Positions 1-9,229 of a DNA stretch of 64,000 nucleotides are shown one piece after another (the stretch's first letter is position 1; every line of letters starts with the position of its first letter). The translations under genes were made by a program, and so were the position numbers. The stretch is taken from NCBI GenBank assembly GCA_045600205.1, contig JAZRXM010000044.1, forward strand, positions 1 through 64,000, in the 5' to 3' direction. The notes beneath the pieces were generated by a model. It did not search any database, was not told the origin of the DNA, and saw only the letters and a program-made list of their open reading frames with translations. Source of the stretch: Firm-04 sp045600205. GTDB lineage: Bacteria > Bacillota > Clostridia > Oscillospirales > Ruminococcaceae.

Positions 1-66
1 AGAAATGTGTACAATGCGGATCGTTCCTTTCGGAGATGTTTGCTCCCGCCCGGAGGGAGGCAAGCG

Positions 67-639
67 TTAATTTGTGCGCTTAACTTTCCGAGCCTGCACG
101 ATATAGCCGTACAGCCTGTAAGCAAAATATAAAAACGTAACGGCAAGAACGGTACCCGTAATTATTTTTGCAATTAAATTGTCGTGCGTCAAAAACGAGG
201 AAACGAACGAAAATGCCGCTGCGGCAAAGAAAATAAGTGAGATCAACATATATTGAAAAAGAACATGCTTAAAATACTCGTCGCGCTGTTTTCTTATCTC
301 AACCAAATCGCGATTATCCGACGTGACCCTGAAAACGTGAAGTCCCGTTTGCTCTGACGAGATTTCATTTGCGGAGTATTCGGACAGTAATATCCTGTTT
401 TGTTCGTACATACCCGGCTTGTTATCCCTTGCCATACAGTATGTAACTACGTATTCAACGTCCCTCGGTGCAGATTCGACAAAATCAAAGTAATACGACG
501 AGGCGACCCTGTTCAATCTCCAACCCTGAAGTTCGTATTCGTGAAGCCTTTGTTCCAATTCGCTTGCTTTCCAAAGCGGGTAGAATAGATATTTTTCCAA
601 ATTCTTTACCCCATTTAATTTTTTTGCCGTTTGCGTCAC
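67..639 (-). CDS. DUF2812-like membrane protein
   Basis: Protein of up to 190 aa with a soluble N-terminal part (an EYELQGWRL segment near residues 34-42, like the conserved GWxL stretch of DUF2812 proteins) and two membrane helices near residues 128-148 and 158-178. DUF2812 proteins usually follow a PadR-type regulator; any such gene would lie beyond the window edge. The longest reading starts at GTG 637-639, but its first codons lie inside an inverted repeat and have no ribosome site. A TTG at 598-600, preceded by GGGGTAAAG, is a plausible alternative start and would give about 177 aa. Function unknown; the family assignment rests on general resemblance only. Confidence 0.6.
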   Translation of the reverse strand: MTQTAKKLNGVKNLEKYLFYPLWKASELEQRLHEYELQGWRLNRVASSYYFDFVESAPRDVEYVVTYCMARDNKPGMYEQNRILLSEYSANEISSEQTGLHVFRVTSDNRDLVEIRKQRDEYFKHVLFQYMLISLIFFAAAAFSFVSSFLTHDNLIAKIITGTVLAVTFLYFAYRLYGYIVQARKVKRTN

Positions 640-728
640 TTTTATTAAATGTATTGTATCGCTCTATTTAATAAAAGTCAACCGGCCCATTTGATATTTT
701 TGCCATTTACGGCAAAAATATTAAATGG
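611..728. repeat. Two related palindromic units upstream of nifJ
   Basis: Unit A (611-651) has 8-bp arms CATTTAAT (612-619) and ATTAAATG (644-651). Unit B (687-728) has 18-bp arms at 687-704 and 711-728 with one mismatch and a 6-base loop. Both share the order CCATTTrAT, then a T-run and TTTGCC, then an AT-rich right arm ending ATTAAATG. A third inverted repeat, 638-650 with 666-678 (13 bp), uses the right arm of unit A. They may be copies of a small palindromic repeat, or operator/hairpin sequence between the two divergent genes. Confidence 0.6.
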
Positions 729-808
729 ACTATACCGCTTTTTTCATCAAATTTCAATCGGCAGATCCATTTTAGTGGATGTTTTCGGAAAAAATTCACG
801 AATTTCCA

Positions 809-837
809 TTTACAATTAATAAAATAAGTGTTACAAT
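809..837 (+). promoter_or_regulatory. Sigma-A promoter of nifJ
   Basis: TTTACA at 809-814 and TACAAT at 832-837, 17-bp spacer, about 40 bp before the nifJ start. Confidence 0.75.
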
Positions 838-877
838 GTATGCGTATGGCTATAAATCTAATTTTGGAGGAACAGAT

Positions 878-3800
878 ATGGCAAGAAAGAAAATCTCAAT
901 GGACGGCAACACCGCCGCCGCCCATGTAAGCTATGCGTTTACCGAAGTTGCCAGCATCTACCCGATTACGCCCTCCAGCGTAATGGCAGAGCTGACCGAC
1001 TCCTGGTCCGCAACAGGCCTGCAGAACATTTTCGGTGACAAAGTAAAGGTCATGGAAATGCAGTCCGAGGCAGGCGCGGCAGGTACCGTTCACGGTAGCC
1101 TTGCAGCAGGCGCACTCACCACTACTTATACCGCATCTCAGGGTCTTCTCCTTATGATCCCGAATATGTATAAGATAGCCGGCGAGCTTCTCCCCTGCGT
1201 AATTCACGTTTCCGCACGTTGTGTTGCGTCCCACGCACTCAACATTTTCGGTGACCACTCCGACGTATATGCGTGCCGTCAGACCGGTTTCGCTATGCTC
1301 GCCGAGTCCAATCCTCAGGAAGTTATGGATCTCGGTGCAGTTGCTCACCTTTCCACCATCAAGGGTCGCGTTCCGTTCCTTAACTTCTTCGACGGCTTCC
1401 GTACCTCTCACGAGATCCAGAAGATCGAAGCATGGGACTATGACGAACTCGCATCCATGATCGATCAGGACGCTGTTGCCGCTTTCCGTCAGCGCGCTCT
1501 CAATCCCGAACATCCCGTACTTCGCGGCTCCGCCGAAAACGGCGACATCTTCTTCCAGCACAGAGAAGCCTGCAACAGCTACTATGAAGCACTTCCCGCA
1601 ATCGTTGAAGATTACATGAACCAGGTCAACGCGAAGATCGGCACCGATTACAAACTCTTCAACTACTACGGTGCTCCCGATGCTGAACGTGTTATCGTTG
1701 CAATGGGCTCCATCTGCGACGTTGCAGAAGAAGTTATCGATTACCTCACCGCTAAGGGCGAAAAGGTCGGTCTTGTCAAAGTCCGTCTCTACCGTCCGTT
1801 CGTTGCGGCTAAACTCGCAGAAGCTCTCCCGAAGACCGCGAAGAAGATCGCTGTTCTCGACAGAACCAAAGAGCCCGGTGCTCTCGGCGAGCCTCTTTAT
1901 CTCGACGTTGTTACCGCTCTCGCTACCGAAGGCGTTGACGCCAAGGTAGTAGGCGGCAGATACGGTCTCGGCAGTAAGGATACTCCTCCGTCAAGCATCT
2001 TCGCAGTGTACGAGAATCTCGCTTCCTGCTGCCCGAAGGCGAACTTCACCATCGGCATCAAGGATGACGTGACCGGTCTGTCCCTCGAGGAAAAGCCCGC
2101 TCCCGACACCGCGGCAAAGGGAACCATCTCCTGCAAGTTCTGGGGGCTTGGCGGGGACGGTACCGTCGGGGCGAACAAGGACTCCATCAAGATCATCGGC
2201 GACCACACCGATAAGTTCGTTCAGGCTTACTTCCAGTATGACTCCAAGAAGACCGGCGGTATCACCATTTCGCACCTGCGTTTCGGCGATAAGCCCATCA
2301 AGAGCCCGTACTACATCAATAAGGCTGACTTCGTTGCCTGCCATAACCCCTCTTACATCCTGAAGGGCTACAAGATGGTCAACGACGTAAAGCCGGGCGG
2401 TGTATTCCTCATCAACTGCCAGTGGGATGCTGAGCACATCGGCAACTACCTGAATGCTGAAACCAAGCGTTACATCGCAAAGAACAACATTCAGCTCTAC
2501 CTCGTTAACGCAATCGACCTCGCTGCAAAGATCGGTCTGGGCAAGAGAACCAACACCGTTCTGCAGTCCGCATTCTTCTCCCTGTCCAAGGTCCTTCCTG
2601 AGGCTGAGGCTATCGGCTACATGAAGGAAAAGGCTCAGAAGTTCATGAAGAAGGGCATCGAGATCGTTCAGATGAACGAGGCTGCTATCGACGCCGGCGC
2701 AACCGCTTACGTCAAGGTCGATGTTCCTGCTGACTGGGCAAATGCTGTTGACGAAGCTGCAAAGACCACCGAAAACGGTCCTGCAAAGCTCATCAAGATG
2801 GTTGACGGCATCATGAATCCTGTCGGAAAGATGGACGGCGATTCCCTCCCCGTTTCCGCATTCAACGATCACGTTGACGGTACCTTCGAGCAGGGTGCTG
2901 CTGCTTACGAAAAGCGCGGTGTCGCAGTTCTCGTTCCGGAATGGAATGCTGATACCTGTGCAAAGTGCAACCGCTGCGCATTCGTTTGCCCGCACGCTAC
3001 CATCCGTCCGTTCGCTCTGACTGAGGCTGAAGCTGCTGCTGCTCCGGAAGTCACCAAGTTCGCTCCGAAGCCCGTCGTCAAGACCGAGTACAAGTACACC
3101 CTCGCTGTTTCCGTTATGGACTGCATGGGCTGCGGCGTCTGCGTTGGCGTCTGCCCGACCAACTCCCTGAAGATGGTCGCAAGAGAGCCTCAGGAAGCTC
3201 AGCAGGCTGCATTCGATTACTGTGTTGCAAAGGTTACCGAGAAGGCAGATGTCGCTACCGACGCTACCGTAATCAGCAGCCAGTACAAGAAGCCGTTGCT
3301 TGAGTTCTCCGGTTCCTGCGCAGGCTGCGCTGAGACCTCCTATGCTCGTCTCATCACCCAGCTGTTCGGTTCCAGAATGTATATCTCCAACGCAACCGGC
3401 TGCTCCTCTATCTGGGGCGGTCCTGCTGCTACTTCTCCTTACACCACCGATGCAAACGGTCGTGGTCCGGCATGGGCAAACTCCCTGTTCGAGGACAACG
3501 CTGAGCACGGTCTGGGTATGTACCTCGGTCAGAAGGCTATCCGCGATCGCCTGATCGAAAAGGTTCAGAATATCCTCACCTCCGATCACGCATCCGCAGA
3601 GCTCAAAGCTGCTGCTCAGGCTTACCTCGATACCGTTGAGGACGGCGCAAAGAACGGTGCTGCTACCGATGCTCTCATCGCTGAGATCGCTAAGGTTGCT
3701 GATAAGTGCGATAACTGCGCTGATATCTACGAGAACCGCAACTTCCTCTCCAAGAAGTCCGTTTGGATCTTCGGCGGCGACGGTTGGGCATATGACATCG

Positions 3801-4399
3801 GTTTCGGTGGTCTGGATCACGTTCTGGCTTCCGGCGAGGATGTCAACATCATGGTCTTCGATACTGAGGTTTACTCCAACACCGGTGGTCAGGCTTCCAA
3901 GTCCTCCAACATCGGTCAGGTTGCTCAGTTCGCTTCCGCAGGTAAGGCAATTGCTAAGAAGCGTCTGGCTGACATCGCTATGAGCTATGGCTACATCTAT
4001 GTCGCTCAGATCGCTATGGGTGCTGATATGAACCAGACCCTCAAGGCAATCAAGGAAGCTGAAGCTTACCACGGTCCGTCCCTCATCATCGGCTACGCTC
4101 CTTGCGAAATGCACAGCATCAAGGGCGGCATGCAGAACTGCCAGGCTGAAATGGCTAAGGCTGTTGAGTGCGGCTACTGGAACAACTTCCGCTTCGACCC
4201 GCGTCTGGCTGAGGAAGGCAAGAATCCGTTCCAGCTCGACTCCAAGGCTCCGACTGCTTCCTATCAGGACTTCATCATGAATGAGGCTCGTTACAGCGGT
4301 CTGACCCGCTCCTTCCCTGAGCGTGCAAAGGAACTGTTCGCTAAGGCAGAGGATTCCGCTAACAAGCGTTATGCTCAGCTCGTTGAGCGTGCAAAATAA
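878..4399 (+). CDS. nifJ: Pyruvate:ferredoxin (flavodoxin) oxidoreductase
   Basis: Single-chain PFOR of 1173 aa. It converts pyruvate and CoA to acetyl-CoA and CO2, reducing ferredoxin; it is the central pyruvate-oxidising enzyme of anaerobes and is cytoplasmic. The N-terminal domain has the YPITPSS motif. Two ferredoxin-type 4Fe-4S clusters are visible at C694/C697/C700/C704 and C749/C752/C755/C759. The cysteines for the TPP-proximal cluster include C814, C817 and C842. The TPP/Mg site is GGDGWAYDIGFGGLDH followed by SNTGGQ. Length is normal for the family. An in-frame ATG at 779 would add 33 residues, but the ATG at 878 has GGAGG 7 bases upstream and begins MARKK as in relatives. The gene is monocistronic, with a good promoter and a strong terminator. 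Confidence 0.98.
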   Translation: MARKKISMDGNTAAAHVSYAFTEVASIYPITPSSVMAELTDSWSATGLQNIFGDKVKVMEMQSEAGAAGTVHGSLAAGALTTTYTASQGLLLMIPNMYKIAGELLPCVIHVSARCVASHALNIFGDHSDVYACRQTGFAMLAESNPQEVMDLGAVAHLSTIKGRVPFLNFFDGFRTSHEIQKIEAWDYDELASMIDQDAVAAFRQRALNPEHPVLRGSAENGDIFFQHREACNSYYEALPAIVEDYMNQVNAKIGTDYKLFNYYGAPDAERVIVAMGSICDVAEEVIDYLTAKGEKVGLVKVRLYRPFVAAKLAEALPKTAKKIAVLDRTKEPGALGEPLYLDVVTALATEGVDAKVVGGRYGLGSKDTPPSSIFAVYENLASCCPKANFTIGIKDDVTGLSLEEKPAPDTAAKGTISCKFWGLGGDGTVGANKDSIKIIGDHTDKFVQAYFQYDSKKTGGITISHLRFGDKPIKSPYYINKADFVACHNPSYILKGYKMVNDVKPGGVFLINCQWDAEHIGNYLNAETKRYIAKNNIQLYLVNAIDLAAKIGLGKRTNTVLQSAFFSLSKVLPEAEAIGYMKEKAQKFMKKGIEIVQMNEAAIDAGATAYVKVDVPADWANAVDEAAKTTENGPAKLIKMVDGIMNPVGKMDGDSLPVSAFNDHVDGTFEQGAAAYEKRGVAVLVPEWNADTCAKCNRCAFVCPHATIRPFALTEAEAAAAPEVTKFAPKPVVKTEYKYTLAVSVMDCMGCGVCVGVCPTNSLKMVAREPQEAQQAAFDYCVAKVTEKADVATDATVISSQYKKPLLEFSGSCAGCAETSYARLITQLFGSRMYISNATGCSSIWGGPAATSPYTTDANGRGPAWANSLFEDNAEHGLGMYLGQKAIRDRLIEKVQNILTSDHASAELKAAAQAYLDTVEDGAKNGAATDALIAEIAKVADKCDNCADIYENRNFLSKKSVWIFGGDGWAYDIGFGGLDHVLASGEDVNIMVFDTEVYSNTGGQASKSSNIGQVAQFASAGKAIAKKRLADIAMSYGYIYVAQIAMGADMNQTLKAIKEAEAYHGPSLIIGYAPCEMHSIKGGMQNCQAEMAKAVECGYWNNFRFDPRLAEEGKNPFQLDSKAPTASYQDFIMNEARYSGLTRSFPERAKELFAKAEDSANKRYAQLVERAK

Positions 4400-4418
4400 T
4401 CTGCATTGAGATTCAAAA

Positions 4419-4451
4419 ATCCGCATGGTGCAAAAGCCATGCGGATTTTTT
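4419..4451 (+). terminator. Terminator of nifJ
   Basis: 10-bp stem ATCCGCATGG (4419-4428) with CCATGCGGAT (4437-4446), followed by a T-run. Confidence 0.9.
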
Positions 4452-4537
4452 ATCGCCTCGTTGTTGTGCAAGTTGCTGTATATTATGTTGTGTAATTTGT
4501 CTAAATCGCAGAAAATCATTTCATGTCAAAAAAAGGA

Positions 4538-4566
4538 TTGTCCGCTACCGCAATTTGTGATACAAT
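4538..4566 (+). promoter_or_regulatory. Sigma-A promoter of mreB
   Basis: TTGTCC 4538-4543, 17-bp spacer, extended -10 TGATACAAT with the hexamer at 4561-4566. The transcript would carry a leader of about 90 nt with small hairpins, e.g. GGACA/TGTCC around 4608-4622. Confidence 0.75.
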
Positions 4567-4660
4567 AAGACTAAGAATGCGAACATTTCCAGAATGTCAC
4601 GGCAGAGGACAGAAAATGTCCGCTCAATCTTCGGAAGAACAAACAGTAAGGAGCGCACCC

Positions 4661-5677
4661 ATGTTTACCAGATATATCGGCATTGATCTGGGTACCGCAA
4701 ATACCCTCGTTTTTGTGCGTGGAAAAGGTATCATCCTTCGTGAGCCATCCGTCGTCGCGGTCAACACCCGCACCGACCAAGCCTGCTCCGTTGGAAAAGA
4801 AGCAAAAGAAATCATCGGCAGAACCCCAGGCTCCATTATCGCTGTGCGCCCCCTCAAAGACGGCGTCATTGCGGATTTTGACATCGCCACCACCATGCTT
4901 CAGGAATTTATCCGCAAATCTCTCCGCGGAACGCTCTTTTCTCACGCAAATGTGTTGATTTGTATTCCATCAGGCGTCACCGCCGTGGAGCGCAGAGCCG
5001 TCAAGGAAGCCGCCGAAAAAGCCGGCGCACGCCCCGTCCAGCTCGTGCAGGAACCCCTCGCTGCCGCACTCGGCGCCGGTCTGGATATTCTCCAGCCTAC
5101 CGGCACCATGGTCGTCGATATCGGCGGCGGCACCAGTGAGGTCGCTGTCATCTCTATGGGCGGCATCGTTTCTTCGAAATCCGTCCGCGTGGCAGGCGAC
5201 GCTTTCGATATGGCAATTGTCAACTATGTACGCAAAAAATTCAATATTCTCATCGGTGAACGCACTGCCGAATCCGTCAAACTCGAAATCGGCTCCGCTT
5301 TCCCCGAACAGCACGAAAACCGTATGGAACTCCGCGGCAGAAATCTGCTGAACGGACTGCCCGAAAACGTCACCATCACCTCTGCGGATGTCCGCAATGC
5401 GCTTCAAGAACCCCTCCAAACCGTTCTGGATGCGATTCGCGAAACCCTCCGCATGACACCACCCGAACTTTCGGCGGATGTCATTGAACAGGGCATTACC
5501 CTGACCGGCGGCGGGGCTCTCCTGCGCGGTATGGATAAACTCATCAACCGCGAAACCGGTATGCCCGTTTATATCGCGGAATTTCCTCTCGACTGCGTTG
5601 CCGAGGGCACAGGCAAAATTCTCGCAGACCCCGCTGCCTACGAAGAATTGCTTGCCGATGACATCAAGTATTATTAA
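4661..5677 (+). CDS. mreB: Rod shape-determining protein MreB/Mbl
   Basis: Actin-like ATPase of 338 aa that forms membrane-bound filaments directing lateral wall synthesis. The ATP-binding motifs of the actin fold are clear: GIDLGTANT (residues 7-15), VDIGGGTSEVAV in the middle and TGGGALLRGM near the C-terminus. Length matches MreB/Mbl (about 335-345 aa). An in-frame ATG at 4523 lies upstream of the -10 element and is excluded; the ATG at 4661 has AAGGAG at 4648-4653. No mreCD follows, so this is an isolated copy like mbl or mreBH. Which paralogue it is cannot be settled from this sequence alone. Confidence 0.93.
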   Translation: MFTRYIGIDLGTANTLVFVRGKGIILREPSVVAVNTRTDQACSVGKEAKEIIGRTPGSIIAVRPLKDGVIADFDIATTMLQEFIRKSLRGTLFSHANVLICIPSGVTAVERRAVKEAAEKAGARPVQLVQEPLAAALGAGLDILQPTGTMVVDIGGGTSEVAVISMGGIVSSKSVRVAGDAFDMAIVNYVRKKFNILIGERTAESVKLEIGSAFPEQHENRMELRGRNLLNGLPENVTITSADVRNALQEPLQTVLDAIRETLRMTPPELSADVIEQGITLTGGGALLRGMDKLINRETGMPVYIAEFPLDCVAEGTGKILADPAAYEELLADDIKYY

Positions 5678-5682
5678 AAATC

Positions 5683-5717
5683 AGGACAGTCACGGAATGC
5701 CATGGCTGTCCTTTTTG
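5683..5717 (+). terminator. Terminator of mreB
   Basis: AGGACAG (5683-5689) pairs with CTGTCCT (5706-5712), followed by TTTTTG. Confidence 0.85.
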
Positions 5718-5733
5718 CAAAGGGGGATTTTCT

Positions 5734-7167
5734 ATGAAACATAATCTTAAAATTACAGAACCTGACGTCAGAATCACCATTCCGGCTGAACAGTACGGAC
5801 ATTTTGCCGAGCATCTCGGTCGCTGCATCTACGGCGGCATTTGGGACGAACAGGCGGGGTGTTATCGGGAAAATGTTGTAAACGCCCTGAAAAAGCTGCA
5901 TATTCCCGTACTGCGCTGGCCGGGCGGCTGTTTCGCCGATACCTACCACTGGCGCGACGGCATCGGCGCACCCGACAAACGCCCGCAGAATATCAACACG
6001 GTCTGGGGCTATGTACCAGAAACAAACCGCTTCGGTACTCACGAGTTTTTCGACCTCTGCGAACTCCTCGGCTGCAAACCCTATCTCGCTATCAATATGG
6101 GCAGCGGCACCGTACAGGAAATGGCAGACTGGATTCACTACATCACTTCCGATTTTGATACAAGCATCACGCAGGAACGCCGCAATAACGGCAGAAAATC
6201 TGCGTGGAAACTGCCGTTTCTCGGCATCGGGAACGAGGCTTGGGGCGGCGGCGGCAATATGACTGCCGATTTCTACGCTGACCAATACCGCCAATGGCAC
6301 GGTTTTGCAAAAAGCTACGACCTTTCCGCACCCACAATGAAAATCGCATGCGGCCCAAACGGCGCAGACTACGACTGGACAGAACGCATTTTGCAGCGCG
6401 TGGACAACAGTATGTTAAATGGTCTGGCGTTGCATTTCTATACCGTACCGAGCGGCATCTGGGATGAAAAGGGCGACGCTACGAACTTTTCAGAGGATGA
6501 GTACTTCGGTGTCATCCGCGGTGCAGAACAGATGGAGGAAATCATCTCCAAGCACTGCGCCATTATGGACGAATATGACCCTGAACTGAAAGTCGCGCTG
6601 GTGGTAGACGAATGGGGAACATGGTATGACCCGACAGAAGGCGGAAATCCTGCGTTTCTCTACCAGCAGAACACCATGCGCGATGCCATGCTCGCTGCAC
6701 TGACCCTGCACGTTTTTCACCGCCACTGCGACCGCGTCAAGCTCGCAAACCTCGCACAAGCGGTCAATGTGCTGCAAGCTCTCATTCTTACGGATGGCGA
6801 CAAAATGCTCCTCACACCTACCTATCACGTTTTTGATATGATGCAAGAGCATCAGGATGCGGTGCTGTACGAAATCAAGGGCATTTGCGGCGATGTTTCC
6901 GTTATTGCATCGGAAAAGAACGGAAATATGCTGATTTCACTCTGCAACCCGACGCTTGCTCCGCAAACCGTTTCACTCAGTCCCCCCGATTTTTCACGGT
7001 ATTCTGCAAAAATCCTGCACCATGCGGATTACCATGCACACAACACCTTTGATGCCCCTGAAACCGTCATTCCGCATGATTTTACTGACAAAATCACACA
7101 GAATGATTCCGAACTCACACTGACACTGCCGCCTGTTTCGCTCGTGACGATTCATGCGGCAAAATGA
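5734..7167 (+). CDS. Alpha-L-arabinofuranosidase, family GH51
   Basis: Protein of 477 aa with the GH51 signature order: AEHLGRCIYGGIWD near the N-terminus, LRWPGGCFADTYHWRDGIG, then the acid/base glutamate in GNEAWGGG (E168) and the nucleophile in VDEWGTWYDP (E293). These positions fit the family closely. It releases terminal arabinose from arabinoxylan- or arabinan-derived oligosaccharides. There is no signal peptide, so it probably acts on imported oligosaccharides in the cytoplasm. The ATG at 5734 follows AAAGGGGG. The next gene begins at or just after its stop codon, so the two are likely co-transcribed. GH51 also contains some endoglucanases, but the GNEAWG and DEWG contexts favour arabinofuranosidase. 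Confidence 0.93.
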   Translation: MKHNLKITEPDVRITIPAEQYGHFAEHLGRCIYGGIWDEQAGCYRENVVNALKKLHIPVLRWPGGCFADTYHWRDGIGAPDKRPQNINTVWGYVPETNRFGTHEFFDLCELLGCKPYLAINMGSGTVQEMADWIHYITSDFDTSITQERRNNGRKSAWKLPFLGIGNEAWGGGGNMTADFYADQYRQWHGFAKSYDLSAPTMKIACGPNGADYDWTERILQRVDNSMLNGLALHFYTVPSGIWDEKGDATNFSEDEYFGVIRGAEQMEEIISKHCAIMDEYDPELKVALVVDEWGTWYDPTEGGNPAFLYQQNTMRDAMLAALTLHVFHRHCDRVKLANLAQAVNVLQALILTDGDKMLLTPTYHVFDMMQEHQDAVLYEIKGICGDVSVIASEKNGNMLISLCNPTLAPQTVSLSPPDFSRYSAKILHHADYHAHNTFDAPETVIPHDFTDKITQNDSELTLTLPPVSLVTIHAAK

Positions 7168-7177
7168 GGACTTACAT

Positions 7178-8656
7178 TTGAAACAGATTTCTTTCTTCGA
7201 GCGGCAGCGTGATCGTATTTTTTCGCTGCTGCTCAGTTTTTTGCTGATGACAATCGGCTCCATGACATCGCCGCTGTTTCCGCTGCACACATGGGTCGAT
7301 CAGAATTGCTTTCTCTCTGTGGCGAAAATGTGGCTTGCCGGTAAAATTCCCTACCGCGATGTGTTTGAACAAAAGGGGCCGCTGCTGTATCTGCTGCATA
7401 TTCCCGCCGCTGCATTCCCTGCGCTGCGCTTTTTCGGCGTGTATCTCATACAAATTGCACTTTGGTACGCGATTTTCAGAGCGGCTGCAAAAATCTCTGA
7501 CCTGTATCTGCCACATCATAAGCGTCTGCTGACCGCATCGCTGAGCGCACTGATCACAGTCTGCTCGTACTGTTACAGCCGCGGTGACAATGCAGAAGAA
7601 TTTTGTCTGCTTCCCGTCATGCTCTCACTCTACGCGCTGCTCAAAGCGGTCAGAGAAAAGCCATTTCCAATGAAAATGCGCGATTTTTTGATACACGGCT
7701 TGTTTGCCGGCACAGTGCTCTGGATCAAATTTTCCATGCTCGGATTCTACATCGGATGGTGCCTCTGCGCAGGCATCCTCCTTTGGCGCGACCGCAATTT
7801 TCTTGCCGCCCTCCGCGCAGGCTGCTGCTTCCTCGGCGGAATGCTTTTGACTGCTCTGCCGTGGATTTTGTATTTCGGATGCAACAATGCTCTCGATGAT
7901 CTCGTAAATGTGTACTTTTTCTCCAACGCTACGCTCTACCCCAGAAAAATCAGCTTTACACAATTTATCCTGAACTTTTTTGCAAAAGACATCGGTTGGA
8001 ATCCCATTCTGATGCTGCCGCTCCTTGGCGGAGTGATTGTGTACGCACTGAAATCTTCGAATCTGCGCGAGAAACTGGTCGCTCTTGTACCGCTTTGTAC
8101 CCTCTATCTGTTCGTATTCATCGGCGGCGTGCGCTATCGCTACTATCTGCTGATTCTCGCCGCATTTCTGCCATTTGCAATTGCACACCTACTCCTGGTG
8201 CTGCCCCAACGATTCCAAAAACTTACTCGCGCAAAGTATGGTTTGCTTTGGATTGCATCTCTGCTGCTGTTCGGAAATTGTGCATATTATCTCGTAAAAC
8301 CGTGGAATTCCTATCCGCAGGTGCAGTTTTCCGCAATAATTCCGGAAAATTCCGTGCTGCTTAACTATGGCTTTCTGGACGGCGGATTCGCATTGATGAG
8401 CGGCGCAGATTTCCCGCAGGGACGCTATTTCTGTAAGGTCAATATTGCGCGGGATATGCTGCCCGAAATGTATGAGGCTCAGGAACAGACCATTTTAAAC
8501 CGTGAAGCAGATTTTGTTGTGATACGTTGGGAACCGAAAAAAGAATCCATCTGGGATAAATACAATTTTGCGCCATTTTTTGAATACTACGAGGAAATCG
8601 CCACTGCGGAGGAAACCCATGACCACTATTGCTACGCGCTATATCAGCTGAAATAG
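7178..8656 (+). CDS. Multi-pass membrane protein, GT39/ArnT-like glycosyltransferase
   Basis: Protein of 492 aa with about ten hydrophobic segments. Near the N-terminus it has the pattern KIPYRDVFEQKGPLLYLLH, typical of uncharacterised polyprenyl-phosphate-sugar glycosyltransferases related to GT39/GT83, with an acidic residue in the first extracytoplasmic loop (HTWVDQN). A role in transferring a lipid-linked sugar to a surface polymer is inference from the fold. The longest reading starts at ATG 7154 and overlaps the GH51 gene by 14 bases. The TTG at 7178, with GAGG seven bases before it, looks better placed. Its pairing with the GH51 enzyme may only reflect shared transcription. Confidence 0.7.
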   Translation: MKQISFFERQRDRIFSLLLSFLLMTIGSMTSPLFPLHTWVDQNCFLSVAKMWLAGKIPYRDVFEQKGPLLYLLHIPAAAFPALRFFGVYLIQIALWYAIFRAAAKISDLYLPHHKRLLTASLSALITVCSYCYSRGDNAEEFCLLPVMLSLYALLKAVREKPFPMKMRDFLIHGLFAGTVLWIKFSMLGFYIGWCLCAGILLWRDRNFLAALRAGCCFLGGMLLTALPWILYFGCNNALDDLVNVYFFSNATLYPRKISFTQFILNFFAKDIGWNPILMLPLLGGVIVYALKSSNLREKLVALVPLCTLYLFVFIGGVRYRYYLLILAAFLPFAIAHLLLVLPQRFQKLTRAKYGLLWIASLLLFGNCAYYLVKPWNSYPQVQFSAIIPENSVLLNYGFLDGGFALMSGADFPQGRYFCKVNIARDMLPEMYEAQEQTILNREADFVVIRWEPKKESIWDKYNFAPFFEYYEEIATAEETHDHYCYALYQLK

Positions 8657-8681
8657 TAAAATAAAAAATATTTTTTGAGGG

Positions 8682-8710
8682 TGAACATTTTTTGCCTTCT
8701 CATTCGTATT
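8682..8710 (+). promoter_or_regulatory. Candidate ECF-type promoter (autoregulation)
   Basis: TGAACATTTTTT beginning at 8682 and CGTATT at 8705-8710, 17 bp between hexamers. This resembles ECF promoters of the TGAAAC/CGTA type and lies just upstream of the ECF sigma gene. Confidence 0.45.
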
Positions 8711-8743
8711 TTAATCAGAGGCACATGAAAGGGGTGAGCTGCC

Positions 8744-9229
8744 ATGCAAAAACGCCGTGTCGAACAGGCGTTTTCGGACTATGCGGATACAGTGCTTCGT
8801 GCCGTCTGGCACCTGACTTGTCAGATGCACGCTGCTGAGGACTGCACACAAGAAGCTTTTTTGCGGCTCCTCGCCGAACCCGATTCCATGACAGACGATC
8901 ATATCCTTCCATGGCTTCTCCGCACCGCGCTCAATCTTGCGAAAGATTTCCTCAAATCAGCTGAGCATTCACGTACCTTACCACTGGATGAGGAAAATTC
9001 TCCACAGACACAACCCTTTTCCGAATCCAATGAGCCCGATCTACTCGCGATGATACAAACACTGCCAAAAGAGGTACGTGTCCCAATGTGCCTGCATTTT
9101 GTTGAGGGCTACACAATCGATGAAACCGCCGAACTGCTCCACACCCCACGCAGTACGGTCGCTTCCCGCATTCGACGCGCTCGACAAAAACTCAAAGAGC
9201 TTTTCAGAAAGGAGGATACTGCCCGATGA
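8744..9229 (+). CDS. ECF-family RNA polymerase sigma factor
   Basis: 161 aa, with sigma region 2 at about residues 8-75 (HAAEDCTQEAFLRLL) and region 4 at about 100-155 (YTIDETAELLHTPRSTVASRIRRARQKL split over the helix-turn-helix). The protein has no region 1 or 3, as expected for an ECF factor. Start ATG 8744 follows GAAAGGGGTGAG. Its stop overlaps the start of the next gene (ATGA at 9226-9229), which encodes a one-helix membrane protein, so this is a sigma/anti-sigma pair by arrangement. The upstream ECF-like promoter suggests positive autoregulation. The regulon is unknown. Confidence 0.9.
   Translation: MQKRRVEQAFSDYADTVLRAVWHLTCQMHAAEDCTQEAFLRLLAEPDSMTDDHILPWLLRTALNLAKDFLKSAEHSRTLPLDEENSPQTQPFSESNEPDLLAMIQTLPKEVRVPMCLHFVEGYTIDETAELLHTPRSTVASRIRRARQKLKELFRKEDTAR

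Noticed and set aside
1991..4519. 842-codon open frame on the minus strand
   Set aside because: It is antisense to nifJ, whose motifs are certain; the strong codon bias of nifJ leaves the opposite frame free of stops.
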